A stretch of DNA of 64,000 nt from Ruania alba. GTDB taxonomy: Bacteria; Actinomycetota; Actinomycetes; Actinomycetales; Beutenbergiaceae. Below, piece after piece: positions 44,100-53,241 of this stretch. The translations under genes were made by a program, and so were the position numbers. The DNA lies in the NCBI RefSeq assembly GCF_900105765.1, contig NZ_FNTX01000002.1, forward strand, positions 1,984,001-2,048,000, read 5' to 3'. How positions within the stretch are numbered: the stretch's first letter is position 1; every line of letters starts with the position of its first letter. The notes beneath the pieces are model-generated. The model was not told the DNA's origin and searched no databases. It was given only the letters and a program-made list of their open reading frames with translations.

Positions 44100-45041
44100 T
44101 CAGCCCTTCACAGCACCGATCACCACTCCCTGGGCGAAGTGCTTCTGCAGGAACGGGTACACCAAGCAGATCGGGATCAGGGAGACGACCAGGATCGCCA
44201 TCTGCAAGGACAGCTGCGGCGGAATCACCTCACTGGACAGGTCCCCGGCATTCACCGCTGTGCCGTCCACCACATAGGTGCGGAGCACCAGCTGTAACGG
44301 CCACTTCTCCGTGGAGTTGATGTAGAGCACGGCATTGAAGAAGGCGTTCCAGTACGTCACTGCGTTGAACAACGCGATCACGGCCACCACGGCCTTGGAG
44401 AGCGGCAGCATGATCGTGGTGAGGATCCGTAGCTCGCTCGCTCCGTCGATCCGGGCGGCGTCGATGATCTCGCCCGGCACCTCGAGGAAGAACCCGCGCA
44501 TCAGGATGATCTGAAACGCGTTCGTCAGAGTCGGCAGGATCAGTGCCCAGTAGGAGTCGATCAGCCCGAGCTCCTTGATGAGCAGGTAGTTCGGGATCAT
44601 CCCGGCGTTGAACAGCATCGTGAACAGCACCAGCAGCAGGATCTTGCTGCTGCCGAAAGTGCCGGGCCGGGAGAGCGAGTAGGCCAGCAGGGCCACCACG
44701 GTCACGGACAGGCCCGATCCCACGAGAGTCACACCGATCGAGACCAGCGTGGCCCGGGTGACGACGCCACCGCGGAAGATCGCCTCGTACGCAGCGAGGG
44801 TCGGCTCCTTGGGCCACATCACGTATCCACCCTCGGCGAGCACCTGGGTCGGGTCCGCCAGGGAGGTGGCGATCACCGACCAGAACGGCACGATCACCAG
44901 GGCGCAGCAGGCCAGCAGGATGACGCCCTTGAAACCGCGCACCACCGGGTTCGGCGGCTTTGCTCCGTTGATCAGGCGCAGTTGGCCGGCGCGATCGCTC
45001 TGCCCGCGGGAGGGGCGTTTCGTTGCCACATCGGTCACCAC
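44100..45041 (-). CDS. Carbohydrate ABC transporter permease (LplC/YtcP-like)
   Basis: 313 residues from a GTG. Six membrane helices are seen; the EAA loop that contacts the ATPase reads EIIDAARIDGASELRILTTI. The subfamily blocks LPTLTNAFQIILMRGFF and WNAFFNAVLYINSTEKWPLQ are typical of LplC. It overlaps the upstream permease by 7 bp. It forms the membrane channel with the gene at 45035-46075 and uses the binding protein at 40866; the ATPase must come from elsewhere, probably a shared MsiK-type protein. Confidence 0.93.
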   Translation of the reverse strand: MVTDVATKRPSRGQSDRAGQLRLINGAKPPNPVVRGFKGVILLACCALVIVPFWSVIATSLADPTQVLAEGGYVMWPKEPTLAAYEAIFRGGVVTRATLVSIGVTLVGSGLSVTVVALLAYSLSRPGTFGSSKILLLVLFTMLFNAGMIPNYLLIKELGLIDSYWALILPTLTNAFQIILMRGFFLEVPGEIIDAARIDGASELRILTTIMLPLSKAVVAVIALFNAVTYWNAFFNAVLYINSTEKWPLQLVLRTYVVDGTAVNAGDLSSEVIPPQLSLQMAILVVSLIPICLVYPFLQKHFAQGVVIGAVKG

Positions 45042-46075
45042 TTGGAGTACACCCCTCTCTCGCCGAACAGGTGCGCGATCTTGTTCGCGCCGAGCACGAG
45101 CAGCGTGCCCACCAGGCCCTTGACCAGCCCGACGGCGGCCGAGGAACCCCAGTTCCCGCCGATGACGCCGTAGTTGTAGACGTAGGTGTCGAGCACTTCT
45201 GAGGCATCACGTCCGACCGGCGCCTGTTGCAGGTAGATCTGTTCGAAGCCGACCGTGAGTACGTCGCCGAGCTTGAGGATGAGCAGCAGGATGATCACCC
45301 CGCGGATCGCGGGCAGGGTCACGTGCCAGAGCTGGCGCATCCGACCGCCGCCGTCGATGGCGACGGCTTCGTACAGCTCGATGCTCACCCGGGAGATGGC
45401 GGCCAGGAAGATGATCGTTCCCCAGCCGGCGTCCTTCCAGATCACCTGCGAGGTGATCAGGGTGATGAACAGCTCGGGCTCTCCGATGAGGTTGATCTCG
45501 AAGATGTTGTGCTCGCGGGCCCAGGTGTTGTAGAGCCCGGCATCGCCGAGCATGTGCTGGAAGATCGCCACCACGATCACCCAGGACATGAAGTGCGGCA
45601 GGTAGAGGATCGACTGCACGGTGCGCTTGATGCGTTCGCTCAGCAACGAGTTGAGCAGCAGCGCCAGGCCGATCGGGATCGGGAACACCAGCACGATCTG
45701 CACGAACGAGATGATCAGCGTGTTGACCAGCGCGTTGACGAACGCCGGATCGCCATTCCAGATGATGTCGAAGTTCTCCAGACCCACCCACGGGGCCTCC
45801 CAGATGCTCCGGTACGGCTGGTAGTCCTGGAACGCGATCACGTTGCCCAGCAGGGGGACGTACTGGAACAGCAGGAGCAGGAACACGCCCGGTGCCGCGA
45901 GCAGGAGCAGGAACTTGTCCCGCTTCAGCCGCGCCCACCAGGTGGTCCGGCGGTGCGGCCTGGGGGAGCGGCCCGTGCCGCGCGCTGCGATTCCCGACGG
46001 CGGTGTGCCGCCACGTGGTTCGCTCACCTCGGGCCGGCGCGAGGGTGCGCCTCGACCACCGGTGGTCAGTGCCAT
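45035..46075 (-). CDS. Carbohydrate ABC transporter permease (LplB-like)
   Basis: 346 residues from ATG 46075, preceded by AAGGAGC; the longer frame to 46096 lacks a ribosome site. A basic N-terminal tail is followed by six membrane helices beginning FLLLLAAPGVFLLLLFQYVP. LplB-type blocks: GLENFDIIW, QSILYLPHFMSWVIVVAI, AAISRVSIELYEAVAIDGGGR (EAA loop) and the end VLGANKIAHLFGERGVYSKW. It is first of the two-permease operon, behind the operator at 46133-46150. Confidence 0.93.
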   Translation of the reverse strand: MALTTGGRGAPSRRPEVSEPRGGTPPSGIAARGTGRSPRPHRRTTWWARLKRDKFLLLLAAPGVFLLLLFQYVPLLGNVIAFQDYQPYRSIWEAPWVGLENFDIIWNGDPAFVNALVNTLIISFVQIVLVFPIPIGLALLLNSLLSERIKRTVQSILYLPHFMSWVIVVAIFQHMLGDAGLYNTWAREHNIFEINLIGEPELFITLITSQVIWKDAGWGTIIFLAAISRVSIELYEAVAIDGGGRMRQLWHVTLPAIRGVIILLLILKLGDVLTVGFEQIYLQQAPVGRDASEVLDTYVYNYGVIGGNWGSSAAVGLVKGLVGTLLVLGANKIAHLFGERGVYSKW

Positions 46076-46132
46076 GCCGTGCTCCTTCCGGCCCATCCTT
46101 GGGTCGTGGCTGCTCAGGGGCGGAAACCCGAC

Positions 46133-46150
46133 TGATGTAACGATGCATCT
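46133..46150. promoter_or_regulatory. LacI-type operator before the permease operon
   Basis: TGATGTAACGATGCATCT matches the LacI-site pattern TGATGCAACGTTGCATCA at 14 of 18 positions, with the right half nearly identical to the perfect operator at 40713. It lies 57 bp before the permease start and 158 bp before the divergent LacI start, so it may serve both. Confidence 0.7.
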
Positions 46151-46308
46151 GCTGCTGATCTGGGACGGTAGTCGGCGCTTGCCTCGTCGTCAAGGCCACG
46201 GTGGGTGCGCGGGTGGTGGAGTGGGAGTGCGGCCCGCGGTTGATTCAAGGTTGCATCTCGCTCTCACCTGCGGGGATGTGACGTACTGGGGTGTTAGCAT
46301 CCCCACCC

Positions 46309-47316
46309 ATGACCACCTTGCGCGATGTGGCCGAGCGGGCCGGTGTCTCCGTCTCGGTGGTCTCTGCAGTCCTGAACGGAAGCAAGCACGTGCGTACCAG
46401 CACGGCGGTCCGTGATCGTGTGCTGCGGACCGTGGATGAGATGCAGTACGTGCCCAATCATGCGGCACGGTCACTGCGTTTGGCCAAGTCCGGTCTGGTG
46501 GCGGGGGTGATCCCGCAGCTGGGGATCCCGGTGTATGCCGAGATGCTCCGCGGGATTCAGGACGCAGCCGAGGCAACCGGATATGTGCTGATCCTGACCG
46601 AGGCGAATCGCATCCTGCCCGAGTCGAATCTGCTGCGAAAGCTGGTCGGGGAGGGGCGCGTGGACGGACTCCTACTCCGCTCTCCGCACACCTTCGAGGT
46701 CGACATGCGAAGTGCCAAGCGTCAGTACTCGGTGGTGCAGCTCGACCACGGGCACACGACCTCTGATCGCGGTGGAGTGCAGCTCAACCACCGTCGAGGT
46801 GCCCGTGTAGCCACGGAGCACTTGCTCGACCTCGGGCACGAACGGCTCGCGTTCGTCGGTGGCACCACCGGCTACTTCGCCGACGATGAGCGCCGCGTCG
46901 GATTCCGTGAAGCGCTGACCGACGCAGGTCACGATGTGCGCGAGGAGTGGATCTGCCCGGTCGGCTTCGCGCCGACGGACGGGTACGAGGTTGCCCGGAC
47001 CTTGCTCAAGACGAAGAAGCGCCCGAGCGCCATGCTCGTGTCCAACTCGACGACCGCGACTGGTGTGCTCGGTGCTGCTGCCGATGCGGGCATCCGGGTG
47101 CCCGAGGATCTGTCCGTGATCGGATACCACGACGTCGAGGCTGCAGCATTTACCCGGCCGGCCCTGACCACCTTGAAGATGCCTTTCTACGAGCTCGGTT
47201 ACGCCGGGCAATCCGCCCTCGCCGCGATGATCGATGGTGGTGCACGGGTCGATGAGGTGATCGATGACCCCGCTCCCCGCGTGATCGTGCGCGGATCGAC
47301 CGCCGCGGCGCCCTGA
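46309..47316 (+). CDS. LacI family transcriptional regulator
   Basis: 335 residues from ATG 46309. The LacI helix-turn-helix and hinge are clear (TLRDVAERAGVSVSVVSAVL, YVPNHAARSLRLAKSG) and the periplasmic-binding-like domain follows with VDGLLLRSPHTFEVDM, HERLAFVGGT and ISVIGYHDVEAAAFTRP-type blocks. A TAGCAT -10-like element ends 9 bases before the ATG and no ribosome site is seen, so the message may be leaderless. It sits among genes with matching palindromes and is the likely local repressor of lyase, importer and the gene at 47428. The inducer is unknown. Confidence 0.94.
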   Translation: MTTLRDVAERAGVSVSVVSAVLNGSKHVRTSTAVRDRVLRTVDEMQYVPNHAARSLRLAKSGLVAGVIPQLGIPVYAEMLRGIQDAAEATGYVLILTEANRILPESNLLRKLVGEGRVDGLLLRSPHTFEVDMRSAKRQYSVVQLDHGHTTSDRGGVQLNHRRGARVATEHLLDLGHERLAFVGGTTGYFADDERRVGFREALTDAGHDVREEWICPVGFAPTDGYEVARTLLKTKKRPSAMLVSNSTTATGVLGAAADAGIRVPEDLSVIGYHDVEAAAFTRPALTTLKMPFYELGYAGQSALAAMIDGGARVDEVIDDPAPRVIVRGSTAAAP

Positions 47317-47371
47317 CGCACGCTCCGGCGAATCGTCCTTCTGCTGTGTCGCTTGACAGGTCGACGTGCCA

Positions 47372-47410
47372 TGATGCAACGTTCCATCTGACGGTCGCAA
47401 CGACGCATCA
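47372..47410. promoter_or_regulatory. Two LacI-type operator candidates before the gene at 47428
   Basis: TGATGCAACGTTCCATCT (47372-47389) matches the symmetric pattern TGATGCAACGTTGCATCA at 16 of 18; GGTCGCAACGACGCATCA (47393-47410) matches at 13 of 18. Their centres are 21 bp apart, on the same helix face. A TTGACA lies at 47353-47358. Confidence 0.7.
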
Positions 47411-47427
47411 CCGCAGAGAGGAACGTC

Positions 47428-49692
47428 ATGACTGAGACGAGCACGCGCCACGCACTACCGCCACTGACTCGCCGAACCGTGCTCGGAGTCGGTGCGCTCA
47501 GCGCAACGGCGGTCCTCTCCGGACCGATGGCGGCCACCCCCGCCCATGCCACCTCGGCGGGAACGGTGCTCCCCCTGGTGACGCCCCTTCCTGCTGGCCT
47601 GCCGGACCGCGCTCTCTTTGCGGCCGAGGAGCAGGTCCTCGCCGGCTATCTGATGATTCTCGCGCCGCTTGCGAACAGTGTGGTCGACGACGACCCGGAC
47701 ACGTACGGGTGGATGGAAGACGGCTGGTGGCGTACACCGAACGTCGAGGACAACTCCCGCATCATGGAGCATGTCGCGACTCTGGCCTGGTTCCTGACCA
47801 ACGACCGCCCCTGGAACCCGTACTACCTCGATGCGAATCTGGCCGGGCGCCTGGATGCGGCGATCGGCTACTACCTCGGTCTGCAGGGGTCGAACGGCAC
47901 TTTTCCTGTGGACTATCAGGCCAACAGCCTGGCGGCCACCGGGTTCGGTGCTGTGGCTCTGGCGAGCACCTATGGCGACCTCGACCGTGAAGGTGTGCTG
48001 ACCCCGCGGCTGCCCGAGATTGAGTCGGCGTTGCGCGCCGCGTGCGCCTATCTGCTCGACACCACCACCTACCACTGGCAGCTCCCGATCCGGTACACCA
48101 ACCAGATCGCCGCGGCTCTCGCAGGAGTGGGGCACACGGCTGAGGTCCTTGGCGACGCCGCCATTGCCGCGGACTTGGATGACCGGATCGAACTGCTCGC
48201 TGACGAAGGACGAGCGCCCGCCGGGTACTTCCATGATCCGGTCGGTTTCGACCTGGCCTACAACGCCACGGTGATGCTGTCCGACCTGGCCGATCTGTAT
48301 CTCATCACCGGTAACCCGACGCTCGTACAGATGGCCGAGGACTGGATGGACTTCGCCCAGTACGTCCTCGTCCGTGAGCCCGGCACCACGGCGTTCGCCA
48401 CCCTCTCCGCCGCCTCGGCACGCAACTTCGGAGTCTCACGGGACGACACCCCAGCGGACGCCGACGATCGATCCGCTCTCTCGCGCGTGTTCGTGCCCGA
48501 GGTGCCCATGCTCGGGGCGTTGCATGTCAGTTCGGGAAAGAAGCAGCAGAAGCGGACCCAGTGGGCAGTCGACACCGATCCTGTCGCCCCGCTCGCCAAG
48601 GGAGAGACCTCGCCACGGCTATGGATGCACGTGCCTGAGGCGCCCGACAATATCTCCGGCACTTCCCGCCTCACGCAGATCGCCGCGATGCGCCCACTTG
48701 CCGAGAGCACGTTCACCGAACACCGGGAAGGCACGCTCGAGCAGGAGATGCTCTTCGTGCGCCGTCCCGGCTACTACGCCGCTGCCGTCGACGGTGAGAT
48801 CGAGGGTCGGGTACGAACTGGCACCGGCCTCTATTGGCATCCTGACGCTGGGACGATCGTCTGTTCCCTGAACGGATACTTTGACTCCTGGTGGACCACG
48901 TTCTTGCCAGGAGCAGGCCCGGACGGGGCGGACGTGGACAGCGCGCTGACGGACTCCACGGTCACCTACTACGCCGGCCATGATGCCAGCGGTACACCCT
49001 TGACAGCAGGTGACCTGTCCGCCGTCACGGGCACCTTCACTGCGCGGTCCGTGAGTGCCGACGGCATGGTGAGTACCGACGTCGTCCATCACCAGAACGG
49101 CATCGAGCGCACCGTGACGACGAGCGGCGCTGCCCAGGAACGTATCCCCTTGCTGCTGCTGGCCGAGGATGAGGTCGAACTCTCCGACGGCACTCACTGG
49201 GGTGCCGGTCAGGCCACGGTGTCCACCTCCGCCACCTGGATGACGGTGACCCGCGGCTCGCACCGCTTCCTGTTCTCCTGGGGCACGTCGTTGCCGGTGC
49301 GGCTCGAGTCGACCTCCAAGTGGTACTTCCCCGCGGGCACCCACAACGTCACCCGGTTCTGGATCGATCATCCCGGCACCATCACGCTCGAGCTCACCAC
49401 CGTTGACATGGCCACCGTCTCCGGCGACGTTGCTGTGGCCACGACCGGCACCGTCGTCGACGATCCGAGCGGGCGGTACCTCGACGTGCACGCCGTGAAC
49501 CTCGAACCAACTGCCGTGGACGTGCGCATCGCTGGGACCGGCGGTACGGACCACCAGCTGCTCGCTCCGGGCGAGAGCATGCGTCGACGTGTGCGCACCG
49601 ATGACCCGGATGTTCGAGCCGTCGTGCTCGCGCGGCTGCACAGCACCACGGGAGTGCGTGTCTCGACCACGCACGTGCCCGCCTCGTCCTGA
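47428..49692 (+). CDS. Tat-exported protein, probable polysaccharide-active enzyme of unknown specificity
   Basis: 754 residues behind GAGAGGAACG. A twin-arginine signal (LTRRTVLGVGALSATAVLSG, cleavage near AHA) is followed by helical repeats (about 60-330; EHVATLAWFLTNDRPWNPYY, DAAIGYYLGLQGSNGTFPVD, YTNQIAAALAGVGHT) and a beta-rich C-terminal half (about 400-750). Toroid plus beta-sandwich is the layout of polysaccharide lyases such as PL8 and the heparinase group, but I recognise no catalytic signature. Two LacI-type operators in front place it in the same regulon as lyase and importer. Confidence 0.75.
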   Translation: MTETSTRHALPPLTRRTVLGVGALSATAVLSGPMAATPAHATSAGTVLPLVTPLPAGLPDRALFAAEEQVLAGYLMILAPLANSVVDDDPDTYGWMEDGWWRTPNVEDNSRIMEHVATLAWFLTNDRPWNPYYLDANLAGRLDAAIGYYLGLQGSNGTFPVDYQANSLAATGFGAVALASTYGDLDREGVLTPRLPEIESALRAACAYLLDTTTYHWQLPIRYTNQIAAALAGVGHTAEVLGDAAIAADLDDRIELLADEGRAPAGYFHDPVGFDLAYNATVMLSDLADLYLITGNPTLVQMAEDWMDFAQYVLVREPGTTAFATLSAASARNFGVSRDDTPADADDRSALSRVFVPEVPMLGALHVSSGKKQQKRTQWAVDTDPVAPLAKGETSPRLWMHVPEAPDNISGTSRLTQIAAMRPLAESTFTEHREGTLEQEMLFVRRPGYYAAAVDGEIEGRVRTGTGLYWHPDAGTIVCSLNGYFDSWWTTFLPGAGPDGADVDSALTDSTVTYYAGHDASGTPLTAGDLSAVTGTFTARSVSADGMVSTDVVHHQNGIERTVTTSGAAQERIPLLLLAEDEVELSDGTHWGAGQATVSTSATWMTVTRGSHRFLFSWGTSLPVRLESTSKWYFPAGTHNVTRFWIDHPGTITLELTTVDMATVSGDVAVATTGTVVDDPSGRYLDVHAVNLEPTAVDVRIAGTGGTDHQLLAPGESMRRRVRTDDPDVRAVVLARLHSTTGVRVSTTHVPASS

Positions 49693-49729
49693 CGTCCATC
49701 CGATCACCCGACTCCTGGAGACCTTTCCC

Positions 49730-51052
49730 GTGACCACCGATACCGCTGCCCCTGCCCGCCGGATCCTGCTGCGTTCCTCGTGGGCGACTGTGAACATCGG
49801 CGATGTTGCGCACTCGCCAGGCGCGGCGGCGGTGCTGCACGAGGCTGACCCGGAGGCACAGATCACCCTGTGGGCGGTGCGCCTGAACGACCGGGAGCGT
49901 GCGATGTTCGCCGAGCGCCAGCCCTGGTTGGAGGTCGTCGAGGGACGGTTCGACGAGCACGACGTGGCCAGCACGCCCGAGCTCGCCCGGGCGTGGGAGG
50001 AGGCGGATCTGCTCGTGCACGGCTCCGGCAGCGGGTTGGTGGCGGGCCGGGACATGTACCGGTGGCAGCGCACCGGGCGCCCCTACGGGGTCTTCGGCAT
50101 CACCTATGACCCGTTCGGACTCCTCACGCCGAGCACCTTGGCACAGGCGCGGGCGCAGATCGAGGCGCTTCCGGGCGACTACATGTACGAGCGGGACCGT
50201 GAGCTGTTCGCGGGTGCGGCGTTCCTCTACTGCCGTGACTCGCTCAGCAGCGACTATCTGGCCAGTCAGGGCACGGGGGCGCCGTGCCTGGAGTGGGGAC
50301 CCGACGCGACGTTCGCCTACGATCTCGCGGACGACCACGCGGCAGCCGCGCTGATCGCCACGCTGGACCTGCGCCCAGGGTTCCTCATTGCGGTCCCGCG
50401 CTCGCGGTACGCGCCGTACCACCGGATCTACGATCGGGTGCCCCAGCAGCTGGACCACTACAAGGACGCTGTCAATGCCGCCCATGACGAGCAGGACATG
50501 GCCGTGCTCGCCTCGGCGATCACCTCCTGGGTTCGCCGCACCGGGCAGGACGTGCTGATCGGGCCGGAGATGAGCTACGCGGTGCAACTCGCCGCGGAGC
50601 ACTTTCCGCGAATCCTCCCCAGTGATGTGGCGCCGCGGGTGCGGGTGCTCACCGAGTACTGGGACCTTCCGACGGCGACCGCGGTGTACCGGCAGGCTGC
50701 CGCAGTGCTCTCGATGGACTGCCACTCGCCGATTCTCGCGACCGCAGTAGGGACGCCGTCGCTGTACCTGCGTCAACCCACGGAGACGATCAAGGGCGTG
50801 ATGTTCGCTGATCTCGGCGCGCCGGAACGCGTGGTGGAGATCGAGGCCCACGACGCAGCCGAACGGCTCGCCGCCGCACTGGCGGAGCTGGCCGCCGACG
50901 ACGGACGGTCGGCACGGGAGCAGACGGTCCGGATGCGCGAGCAGGCACAGGCCCGGTTGGCCCAGATGGCTGAGCACGCGGTCTCGGCGGCGGGCCGAGC
51001 TCGGACGGGCCTGGCCGTGGCGTCCGCGGCCGGACCTCTCCCGCGGGAGTAG
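49730..51052 (+). CDS. Polysaccharide pyruvyl transferase family protein
   Basis: 440 residues from GTG 49730 (GGAG 10 bases before). It matches the CsaB/WcaK-type fold: LLRSSWATVNIGDVAHSPG, DLLVHGSGSGLVAGRD, GVFGITYDPFG, FLYCRDSLSSDYLASQG and the late ILTEYWDLPTA, SMDCHSPILATAVGTPSLY. Members move pyruvate from PEP to sugars of wall or capsule polymers. It begins 37 bp after the stop of the LacI-regulated gene and is likely co-transcribed, which is odd for a degradative locus; it may instead use the fold for another reaction. Confidence 0.82.
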   Translation: MTTDTAAPARRILLRSSWATVNIGDVAHSPGAAAVLHEADPEAQITLWAVRLNDRERAMFAERQPWLEVVEGRFDEHDVASTPELARAWEEADLLVHGSGSGLVAGRDMYRWQRTGRPYGVFGITYDPFGLLTPSTLAQARAQIEALPGDYMYERDRELFAGAAFLYCRDSLSSDYLASQGTGAPCLEWGPDATFAYDLADDHAAAALIATLDLRPGFLIAVPRSRYAPYHRIYDRVPQQLDHYKDAVNAAHDEQDMAVLASAITSWVRRTGQDVLIGPEMSYAVQLAAEHFPRILPSDVAPRVRVLTEYWDLPTATAVYRQAAAVLSMDCHSPILATAVGTPSLYLRQPTETIKGVMFADLGAPERVVEIEAHDAAERLAAALAELAADDGRSAREQTVRMREQAQARLAQMAEHAVSAAGRARTGLAVASAAGPLPRE

Positions 51053-51157
51053 GTGACGCGGCCGATTTGAGGCGCGAGGACGACCGGTGGACGGCCCGTC
51101 CGATCGATAGTGCGGGGGTATTCTGGCGCTACCGACGAGGAGGGGATCGCAGCGCAG

Positions 51158-52471
51158 ATGTCGAACGCCCAGGAGCAGCCGGTCGCCCCGGACGCGCCCA
51201 TCGACGGCGAAGATGACAGCTCGGCGGCACGGGCCGAGACGCCGGCAGACACCGCCTCTACGGCCCCAACAGCGAACGACGATGCCCCGGCCGCAGACCC
51301 GGTCGTCTCGGGGGCCGACCATGGGTTCCCCACTCGCCCGGATGATGACCCGCACTCCCCGGTGACCCGTGCGGTGCGCGGCGCCGCGGCGTGGTCCTGG
51401 CGCTTCATGATCATTGTGGGTGCCGTGGCGTTGGCGGTGGTCGGCCTGATCCAGATCAAGACGGTCGTGGTGCCGGTGCTGGTGGCCGTGCTGGTCGCCT
51501 CGCTGCTGGCGCCAGTGGTGGACTGGCTGCACCGCCGGCGGGTACCGCGCGCGCTCGCTTCGTTGCTGGCACTTCTCGGTGCGATCGGCCTGGTCGGCGG
51601 ATTGCTCACGCTCGCCGGCGCCTCGATCGCCACCGGTTTCCGGGACCTGGCCGATACTGCCTGGGAGGGCATCCAGGAGCTGATTCGTTGGCTCAGCACG
51701 GGTCCGTTGCAGCTCTCCCAGACCGACCTGGACGCCTATGTCGCGCAGATCCAGGACTCGCTCGAGAGCAATGCCGAGCAGATCCTCAGTGGCGCGCTCT
51801 CGGTGGGGACCTCTGTTGGGCACGTGCTTGCCGGAGCCTTGATCGCTCTGTTCTGCCTGTTCTTCTTCCTCAAGGAGGGCCGCGTCATCTGGACGTGGCT
51901 GGTCGGCCTGTTCCCGGCTGCTACGCGCCATCATGTCGACGGGGCGGGTCGTCGCGGCTGGGCGAGCCTAGGTACCTACGCCCGGACGCAGTTGCTGGTC
52001 GCGTTGATCGACGGCGTCGGCATCGGGCTCGGGGCGTGGATCCTCGGGGTGCCGCTCGCCCTGCCGCTCGGGGTGCTCGTCTTCGTCGGCTCGTTCATCC
52101 CGATCGTCGGCGCCGTGGTCACCGGTGCCGTCGCGGTGGTGGTCGCGCTCGTCGACCAGGGTCCGCTCATCGCCCTGGTGATGCTCGGTGTGGTGCTGCT
52201 CGTGCAGCAGGCAGAGAGCAACCTGCTCCAGCCGAAACTGATGGGCTGGGCGCTGAATCTGCACCCGGTGGCCGTGCTGCTCGCCGTGGCCGCCGGCACG
52301 ATCATCGGGGGAGTGGTGGGCGCCCTGTTCGCGGTGCCGTTGATCGCCGTCGCGAACACCGTGCTGAACTACCTCACCGGCAAACCGGATCCGCTCGGTC
52401 CGGACGATCCACGGCTGCACCGCCGGAGGCGGCGCAAGACGAAGATCTCCGCCCCTGCCACCGATTCCTGA
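51158..52471 (+). CDS. AI-2E family transporter
   Basis: 437 residues from ATG 51158, with GAGGAGGGG somewhat far upstream; a GTG at 51110 is possible. A long acidic, Ala/Asp-rich N-terminal tail (about 85 residues) precedes eight membrane segments. Family marks include VVPVLVAVLVASLLAPVVDWL, FCLFFFLKEG, GVLVFVGSFIPIVGAVVTGA and LLVQQAESNLLQPKLMGWAL. Members export small molecules or ions; the AI-2 link does not hold for all. It ends in a shared bidirectional terminator with greA. Confidence 0.92.
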   Translation: MSNAQEQPVAPDAPIDGEDDSSAARAETPADTASTAPTANDDAPAADPVVSGADHGFPTRPDDDPHSPVTRAVRGAAAWSWRFMIIVGAVALAVVGLIQIKTVVVPVLVAVLVASLLAPVVDWLHRRRVPRALASLLALLGAIGLVGGLLTLAGASIATGFRDLADTAWEGIQELIRWLSTGPLQLSQTDLDAYVAQIQDSLESNAEQILSGALSVGTSVGHVLAGALIALFCLFFFLKEGRVIWTWLVGLFPAATRHHVDGAGRRGWASLGTYARTQLLVALIDGVGIGLGAWILGVPLALPLGVLVFVGSFIPIVGAVVTGAVAVVVALVDQGPLIALVMLGVVLLVQQAESNLLQPKLMGWALNLHPVAVLLAVAAGTIIGGVVGALFAVPLIAVANTVLNYLTGKPDPLGPDDPRLHRRRRRKTKISAPATDS

Positions 52472-52527
52472 ACCACGTCGCTGCGCGAGACGCTGCACGC
52501 GAGGCGAGGGCCGCCGTCGGGAGATGC

Positions 52528-52563
52528 GTGATGCCCGCGGCGATCGAACGCCACGGGCATCAC
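52528..52563. terminator. Bidirectional terminator between the AI-2E transporter and greA
   Basis: GTGATGCCCG and CGGGCATCAC pair perfectly; after one C-A mismatch GGCG pairs with CGCC around a 6-base loop. The stem stands between two convergent stop codons. Confidence 0.85.
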
Positions 52564-52579
52564 GAAGGTGTGCTGCTGC

Positions 52580-53059
52580 TCAGCCGGCGAAGGGCGTGGC
52601 CTTCTTGATCGCCACGCTGATCGAGGCACCACTGGGTGCGTCGTAGGAGGCCTTCTCGCCGACCTTCTTGCCGAGGATCGCCGTGCCGAGCGGTGAGCCC
52701 GAGGAGTACACGTCCAGATCCGTGTCGCCGGCGACCTCGCGAGAGCCGAGCAGGAAAGTCATCTCCTCGCCCGCGACGGTCGCGGTGACGACCATGCCGG
52801 GCTCGACGATCCCGTCGTCTGGGGGAGCCTCGCCCACCTCGGCAGTGCGCAGGAGCTCGTCGAGCTGACGGATCCGCGCCTCCTGCTTAGCCTGCTCCTC
52901 ACGAGCGGCGTGGTACCCGCCGTTCTCCTTGAGGTCACCCTCGTCGCGGGCGGCTTCGATCCGGTCAGCGATCTCGGTCCGGCCCACACTCACGAGGTGG
53001 TCATACTCGGCCTGGAGTCGGTCGAAAGCGTCCTTGGTGAGCCACGTGGTATCGGACAC
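52580..53059 (-). CDS. greA: Transcription elongation factor GreA
   Basis: 159 residues from GTG 53059 behind GGAGGAACC. The N-terminal coiled coil bears the catalytic acidic tip (ARDEGDLKENGGYHAAREEQ) and the C-terminal FKBP-like domain reads TFLLGSREVAGDTDLDVYSSGSPLG split into normal strands, then AILGKKVGEKASYDAPSG. GreA helps stalled RNA polymerase cut backtracked RNA. Gene order greA, DUF4307, then divergent mca is as in Rv1080c-Rv1082. Confidence 0.97.
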   Translation of the reverse strand: MSDTTWLTKDAFDRLQAEYDHLVSVGRTEIADRIEAARDEGDLKENGGYHAAREEQAKQEARIRQLDELLRTAEVGEAPPDDGIVEPGMVVTATVAGEEMTFLLGSREVAGDTDLDVYSSGSPLGTAILGKKVGEKASYDAPSGASISVAIKKATPFAG

Positions 53060-53241
53060 GGTTCCTCCTTCGTACTTGCGTGCGCCGGCGCTCGACCGCA
53101 CTGCGACACGTCAGCGGATGTGCGGGAGTACCTGGCCCCCGGGCTGGCTTGCCTGTGCGGCCGCACCGGGGCGGCGGGAAAACAATCATGATACCGCGTC
53201 CGGTGGCTATGTCACGCTTTTCTCGCCGAGAGCGGACGTGC

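Noticed and set aside
49394-51934. An 846-residue open frame on the minus strand
   Set aside because: It runs opposite three well supported plus-strand genes and shows no family pattern.
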